This document shows, one piece after another, positions 61,079 through 64,000 of a stretch of 64,000 nt of DNA. Positions within the stretch are counted from its first letter, which is position 1, and every line of letters starts with the position of its first letter. The position numbers and the translations under genes were made by a program. The stretch lies in the NCBI RefSeq assembly GCF_009497655.1, contig NZ_CP023317.1:3439501-3503500 (forward strand), read 5' to 3'. Below the pieces are notes generated by a model. It was not told the origin of the DNA and did no database searches. It saw only the letters and a program-made list of their open reading frames with translations. Origin of the DNA: Priestia megaterium (GTDB lineage Bacteria > Bacillota > Bacilli > Bacillales > Bacillaceae_H).

Positions 61079-62788
61079 TTAAAACGATGAATCAATCTCA
61101 CAAACAATGGATTCGTAAGGTCGCAATTTTAGTTGATTTGGGTGTAATTCCAAATGATCGTAGTTCGATAAAATAACTTCTTTCATAGTAAAATCTAAGT
61201 TTAAAGCTACTTCTTTATGATCAAAGTTAGCGATTACCGCTATTTTTTTATTATTAAACTCCCTTGCGTAAGCCATGATTTGTAGACTATCTTCAAACAA
61301 ATCTTCGTATTTACCAAAAGCGATAACCTCTGAATATGGACTGCTTTTTCTTAATTTAATTAAATTTTTATAGAAATAAAATAAAGAATTATCATCTTTT
61401 AAAGCATTCTCAACGTTAATAGAAGAGTAATTAGCATTTATCTCTAGCCACGGTGTGCCTTGGCTAAACCCTGCATATTGAGAATGATTCCACTGCATAG
61501 GTGTTCGGGAATTATCACGGCTGCGTCTCCAAATTGCTGCTAATGCTTCTTCTTTTGAAAATCCTTCTTTCAGCGCAGAGTGATATTGATCAATTGAAGC
61601 TAAGTCATTGTAATGCTCAATCGACGGATACTCTACATTTGTCATTCCGATTTCTTGTCCTTGATAGATGAATGGTGTGCCTTTTAGTAAAAAATAGACC
61701 GTAGCTAACATTTTTGCTGACGTAGGTCCTATATCTTCTGGTTTAATAAATTTATTTAAAGAACGAGGCTGGTCATGGTTTTCTAAATAAAGCGCTCCCC
61801 ACCCTGTATTGTTATAGAACGTTTGACTATCAGAGATGGCTCTTTTGAAATCAAGCAGATTCCACTTATGCGGTTCATACCATTTTCCTTTTTTTCCTAC
61901 GTCTAAATCGACATGATCGAATTCAAAAAGCATACTAAAATGTCCTTCTTCTCCCGCGTAAATAGGCAGTTCTTTGTGTGATACTCCAGGAGCTTCCGCC
62001 ACAGTTAAGATATCATGTGAAGCAAAAGCTTCTTTACTTAGTTCACTTAAAAATTCATGAATGCCTTCTTGATTTGTTTCAATTACATTCATTTCACCAT
62101 CCGAATTAGCAAAGTCCTGTCGTTTTTTTATAAATGTAATGGCATCTACTCGAAAGCCGCTAATTCCTTTTTCTAACCACCATGTGACCATGTTATAGAC
62201 AGCATTTCGAAGATCAGGGTTTTCCCAATTAAGATCAGGCTGCTTTTTAGAAAATGCATGAAGATAATACTGTTCTGTTTGTTCATCATACTCCCAGCAT
62301 GAACCGCCAAAAATAGATTCCCAATTATTAGGAGGGCTTCTATCTTCTTTTCCATCTTTCCAAATATACCAATCTCTTTTCGGATGATTTACATCACTTT
62401 TTGATTCTAGGAACCACTCATGTTCATCCGAAGTATGGTTAACGACTAGGTCCATAATAATCTTTATATTTCTTTTTTTGGCTTCATCAATCAGTAGATC
62501 CATATCTTCCATAGAGCCAAATTCTTCTGCAATGGCTTGATAATCAGAGATGTCATATCCGTTATCATCCATTGGAGATTGATAAACTGGACTTAGCCAA
62601 ATAACGTCGATACCTAACTCTTTTAAGTAATCTAATTTTTGAATAACTCCTTTTAAGTCGCCAATTCCATCACCATTCGAATCGTAAAAACTTTTCGGAT
62701 AAATTTGATATACAACTGCTTCTTTCCACCACTGTTTATTCATCGTTATAGCGCTTTCTGGATTCTTTCTTTCGCTTAGTTGAACCAT
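61079..62788 (-). CDS. GH13 alpha-glucosidase (oligo-1,6-glucosidase type)
   Basis: A 569-residue cytoplasmic GH13 enzyme. Conserved regions: DLVVNHTSDEH, GFRVDAITFIKK (nucleophile Asp), TVAEAPGV (acid/base Glu) and LENHDQPRS (stabilising Asp). The layout is that of MalL/oligo-1,6-glucosidases, which cut isomaltose, maltose or sucrose-type glucosides. AGGAG before the ATG at 62788 supports the longer start; a second ATG at 62743 also gives a good N-terminus. First gene of the operon; the promoter region has a LacI-type palindrome and a cre box. Confidence 0.87.
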   Translation of the reverse strand: MVQLSERKNPESAITMNKQWWKEAVVYQIYPKSFYDSNGDGIGDLKGVIQKLDYLKELGIDVIWLSPVYQSPMDDNGYDISDYQAIAEEFGSMEDMDLLIDEAKKRNIKIIMDLVVNHTSDEHEWFLESKSDVNHPKRDWYIWKDGKEDRSPPNNWESIFGGSCWEYDEQTEQYYLHAFSKKQPDLNWENPDLRNAVYNMVTWWLEKGISGFRVDAITFIKKRQDFANSDGEMNVIETNQEGIHEFLSELSKEAFASHDILTVAEAPGVSHKELPIYAGEEGHFSMLFEFDHVDLDVGKKGKWYEPHKWNLLDFKRAISDSQTFYNNTGWGALYLENHDQPRSLNKFIKPEDIGPTSAKMLATVYFLLKGTPFIYQGQEIGMTNVEYPSIEHYNDLASIDQYHSALKEGFSKEEALAAIWRRSRDNSRTPMQWNHSQYAGFSQGTPWLEINANYSSINVENALKDDNSLFYFYKNLIKLRKSSPYSEVIAFGKYEDLFEDSLQIMAYAREFNNKKIAVIANFDHKEVALNLDFTMKEVILSNYDHLELHPNQLKLRPYESIVCEIDSSF

Positions 62789-62843
62789 TGCTTATCAGCT
62801 CCTATGTATTTATATTAAAATGATGTATATATTCTTCTGCTTT

Positions 62844-62861
62844 TATGGTATCGATACCATA
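62844..62861. promoter_or_regulatory. LacI-family operator of the GH13/GH32 operon
   Basis: TATGGTATCGATACCATA is a perfect 18-bp palindrome with the central CG typical of LacI/GalR-family operators. It lies 55 bases upstream of the GH13 start codon and downstream of the adjacent LacI-family gene, which is its likely regulator. Confidence 0.7.
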
Positions 62862-63018
62862 TGTAATTAAAAAAATTTATGTTATTAAAAAATCTGATAT
62901 AACCCTTTATACCTCACGCTTCTATACTTACCTCAAACTCTTTGTTCTAGTATGCGATAAATAGCTGAATGTAGAGGAACTGTCTTCTGCTTTAAGGTAA
63001 ATTTATTGTATTATATTA

Positions 63019-63032
63019 TGGGAACGGTTTCA
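63019..63032. promoter_or_regulatory. cre-like site
   Basis: On the minus strand TGAAACCGTTCCCA matches the cre consensus TGWAANCGNTNWCA except at one position. It lies between the LacI gene and the GH13 promoter, where CcpA could repress the operon in glucose. Confidence 0.6.
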
Positions 63033-63058
63033 ATTACTTTTCTGAAAATTTTTCAAAA

Positions 63059-63091
63059 AAGGTGAGAACTAATAGATTTAGCTCTCACCTT
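63059..63091 (-). terminator. Terminator of the LacI-family gene
   Basis: AAGGTGAGA pairs with TCTCACCTT, extended by AGCT-type pairs; the minus-strand continuation is TTTTTTGAAAAATTTTC. Confidence 0.65.
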
Positions 63092-63107
63092 CATCTATTA
63101 TCTCCTA

Positions 63108-64000
63108 TCACGTTGAGCTTCGAACAACTAGCTCGATTGGGAGTTCAAACGTTTCTACTGTCGATTCAGAATCATTCAGCATATCGATCAGGATTTCCAT
63201 TGCTTTAATCCCCATTTGATCAATCGGTTGTCGTATAGTTGTTAGCTTTGGATCTAACATTTGTGCAAGAGGTTGGTCATCAAATCCAATAATCGCCAAA
63301 TCATTAGGTATACTTAGACCAGACTCTTTGGCTTCGATCATCATTCCTCCAGCAATTTCATCACTTCCTGTAAATATAGCCGTTGGGCGATCCTCCATTG
63401 ACAGGATTTTTTTAACTACTTGTTTTCCGTCTTCAATACTATGTTGATTAACAAAAATCCATTTTGGATCCGGCTGAATTCCTGCCTCTTGAAGTGCTTT
63501 TTGATAACCTTGGTTACGGTCCTTGTCCTTACCTTCCTCAGCGAACAATCCACCTGTACAGTACCCGATTTTCCGGTGTCCCTTTTCAAGTAAATGCTTT
63601 ACGCCTATATACGCACCCTTATATTGATTTAATCGAACGATTGGAACATTTGCGTTGTTTACATATTCGTTGCACAACAAAATAGGACCATACTCAGTAA
63701 AAGGCTCTATGAGACTCCAGTCATTTTCAATGGACGTCATAATAATTCCGTCAACTTGCTTTGTTTTCAGTAAATTTAAAAATGCTAATTCTTTCTCTTT
63801 ATCTTCATTACTTTGAAAGATTAATACATGATAGTCCTTTTTATAAGCAACTTGTTCAATTGAATCGACTAAATAAGAGAAAAATGGATTTATAATCCTT
63901 GGTACAATAACACCAATTGTAGTCGTTACCTGTCCTCTTAACTTTCTTGCCGAAGGATTTGGCGTATAATTAAGCTCTTTCATTGCTTTTAGCACACGAT
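63108..64000 (-). CDS. LacI-family regulator (5' end beyond the window)
   Basis: The C-terminal 297 or so residues of a LacI/GalR regulator; the frame runs to the window edge with RVLKAMKELNYTPNPSARKL, which is the end of the DNA-binding domain and hinge helix, so only the first 40-45 residues are missing. The periplasmic-binding-protein-like core (ITTIGVIVP-type start at about residue 28, RNQGYQKALQEAGI, AIIGFDDQPLA, TTIRQPIDQMG) is complete. It very likely controls the adjacent GH13/GH32 operon through the 18-bp palindrome. Confidence 0.88.
   Translation of the reverse strand, partial: RVLKAMKELNYTPNPSARKLRGQVTTTIGVIVPRIINPFFSYLVDSIEQVAYKKDYHVLIFQSNEDKEKELAFLNLLKTKQVDGIIMTSIENDWSLIEPFTEYGPILLCNEYVNNANVPIVRLNQYKGAYIGVKHLLEKGHRKIGYCTGGLFAEEGKDKDRNQGYQKALQEAGIQPDPKWIFVNQHSIEDGKQVVKKILSMEDRPTAIFTGSDEIAGGMMIEAKESGLSIPNDLAIIGFDDQPLAQMLDPKLTTIRQPIDQMGIKAMEILIDMLNDSESTVETFELPIELVVRSST

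Noticed and set aside
1-64000. CRISPR arrays, prophage, rRNA and tRNA genes
   Set aside because: I looked for regularly spaced repeats, phage structural genes, conserved rRNA segments and cloverleaf patterns and saw none; short tRNAs could still escape reading by eye.

Overview
The window is AT-rich and Gram-positive in style: purine-rich AGGAGG ribosome sites, frequent TTG/GTG starts, sigma-A promoters, rho-independent hairpins, and FapR, MhqR and CcpA (cre) type operators. The gene content, above all a complete sulfoquinovose transaldolase (sulfo-TAL) cluster, points to the Priestia (Bacillus) megaterium/aryabhattai group; that is inference from recalled literature and style, not a database match. 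I see no rRNA, tRNA, CRISPR array, intact insertion sequence or replication origin. Most genes lie on the minus strand.

Layout. 0.1-5.5 kb: a 21-residue lipoprotein-like peptide, then an iclR-kdgK-aldolase-dgoD-transporter operon for a galactonate-type sugar acid, with an 18-bp palindrome at the iclR promoter. 5.6-8.9 kb: a truncated membrane-protein gene abutting a 96-bp hairpin repeat, and a GC-richer PadR/DUF1048/DrrAB-like efflux cassette with four copies of one operator. 8.9-19 kb: the sulfoquinovose region, from an AEC transporter to a GPH-type importer. 19-29 kb: GNAT, an ECF sigma/DUF4179 pair, a FapR-box fabH, the second copy of the 96-bp repeat, a DUF418 protein, a TetR/membrane-protein pair and signal peptidase I. 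Between 26.8 and 31.5 kb two near-identical 172-bp units each carry a promoter and terminator and probably encode twin small RNAs. 29-33 kb also holds decayed tautomerase and carboxymuconolactone-decarboxylase genes and an SF0329-family gene with a ten-C tract.

33-45 kb: DJ-1/PfpI, Lrp, an alpha/beta hydrolase, an ascorbate-type PTS (IIC, IIB and a PRD regulator carrying its own EIIA domain), a haloperoxidase, LtrA, and a quinone/thiol-stress group (isochorismatase-fold hydrolase, FMN reductase, VOC dioxygenase, DoxX) with an MhqR-like palindrome. 45-59 kb: a frameshifted FUSC exporter, a UGT-type glycosyltransferase, a BCCT transporter, an NhaP antiporter, an IS3 remnant, a DUF2089/SHOCT-like trio, two drug-efflux MFS genes, a TetR regulator and several small proteins. 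59-64 kb: chaB and a GH32/GH13/LacI carbohydrate operon whose regulator runs off the window edge.

How they work together. In the sulfoquinovose region the importer brings in SQ or its glycosides, the GH31 enzyme frees SQ, an isomerase makes sulfofructose, SftT moves the C3 unit to glyceraldehyde-3-phosphate (giving fructose-6-phosphate and sulfolactaldehyde), and the aldehyde dehydrogenase oxidises sulfolactaldehyde to sulfolactate for export. The importer and transaldolase promoters share a cre-like spacer and the GntR gene sits in its own inverted repeat, so both carbon-catabolite and substrate control are likely. The galactonate operon, PTS system and GH32/GH13 operon add to a plant-matter-degrading profile.
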